A stretch of DNA of 64,000 nucleotides from NCBI RefSeq assembly GCF_040939455.1, contig NC_134109.1:69480501-69544500 (forward strand), given 5' to 3'. Below, piece after piece: positions 63,533-64,000 of this stretch. The notes below the pieces were generated by a model. That model saw nothing but the letters and a program-made list of their open reading frames with translations, was not told where the DNA came from and searched no databases. The DNA comes from Microcebus murinus (taxonomy: Eukaryota; Chordata; Mammalia; Primates; Cheirogaleidae). Position 1 is the first letter of the stretch, and each line of letters begins with the position of its first letter. The position numbers were made by a program, and so were the translations under genes.

Positions 63533-64000
63533 ATCATGGGATCCAGCAAGGAAAGACCCTGAGTCCTAAAACACCTAAGGCCCTCAGCCTGGCCCATTTC
63601 CATTCCCCCATCCTTTTGGGTCAGACTGAGCTGACTGCCTCAGAATTCTCCAACCTCACAAAGAAACTTCTCTCCCAGGTTTTCCTCATACCTATAACAG
63701 CAGGGTTGTGACACTGGGCCACTGGTCCTAGCAGACACCTGCCTTTCCCCGTTAAGTTTCTTGCATCAGGGCACCCAGTCTCTTGGGAAACATCATTGAA
63801 ACAAATTGAAGGTTAAGGGTACATTAAATAAGAAAAATTATAAAGACAGGAAGACTGGTAAATTGAAGAGGGAGGAAAGGAAACTTGGGATGTTGGTCAA
63901 ATGTCCCCATAGTAGAACTATTTAGAGAGAGCTAAAGGAAGGAACAAAGAATTGTCCTCACTGAGTCTTTTTTTTTTTTGAAGTTTCTTTTAAATTTTAT
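63533..64000 (+). other. Intron 8 to window end
   Basis: Unique sequence with a T run at 63969-63979. The window ends inside the intron. Confidence 0.5.

Overview
The window is nuclear DNA of a strepsirrhine primate, most likely a lemur. It carries dozens of dimeric Alu SINEs. Most have a right-arm linker that is not the human one: the phrase ATAAATAGAAAGAAATTAAT, then TTGGCCAACTAATATATA. I associate this linker with lemur Alus. A 400-bp DNA transposon with perfect terminal inverted repeats, plus old MIR, L2, L1, MLT1, MER1 and MER5 copies, fits a mammalian genome. The species was not determined.

Only one functional protein-coding gene is supported: the 5' two thirds of SLC7A8 (LAT2, the light chain of a heteromeric L-type neutral amino acid exchanger), on the + strand. 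Eight coding exons lie at 12443-12593, 31260-31464, 32384-32535, 53258-53383, 55179-55332, 55927-56050, 57891-57994 and 62920-63016. All junctions are GT-AG and phases are preserved. The joined reading frame covers residues 1-371 of about 535, with human numbering intact (Asn134, Cys154, Phe243 and Val302 all fall where expected). The last exons lie beyond the right edge.

Layout: 1-11.4 kb is upstream intergenic DNA packed with Alu and L2 sequence. 11.4-12.44 kb is the probable promoter and long 5' leader, with several tiny upstream ORFs. Intron 1 (18.7 kb) holds an antisense NDUFC1 retrocopy with an intact 76-codon frame, a 410-bp tandem duplication carrying an Alu, and a run of five same-direction Alus. 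Intron 3 (20.7 kb) is comparatively Alu-poor over 41.5-47.7 kb and contains a perfect 13-bp Maf recognition element. Intron 6 contains the 400-bp transposon. Intron 7 has L1 debris and a (TA)14 tract.

I found no new biological system, CRISPR array, tRNA gene or intact viral gene. The observations best worth checking are the intact NDUFC1 retrocopy with an Alu inserted at its stop codon, the TA-flanked transposon, three ultra-short target-site-flanked insertions, the Maf element in intron 3, and an apparent Ser-to-Arg change at LAT2 residue 352. Repeat family names, and comparisons with human proteins, come from recognition and memory, not from a database search.
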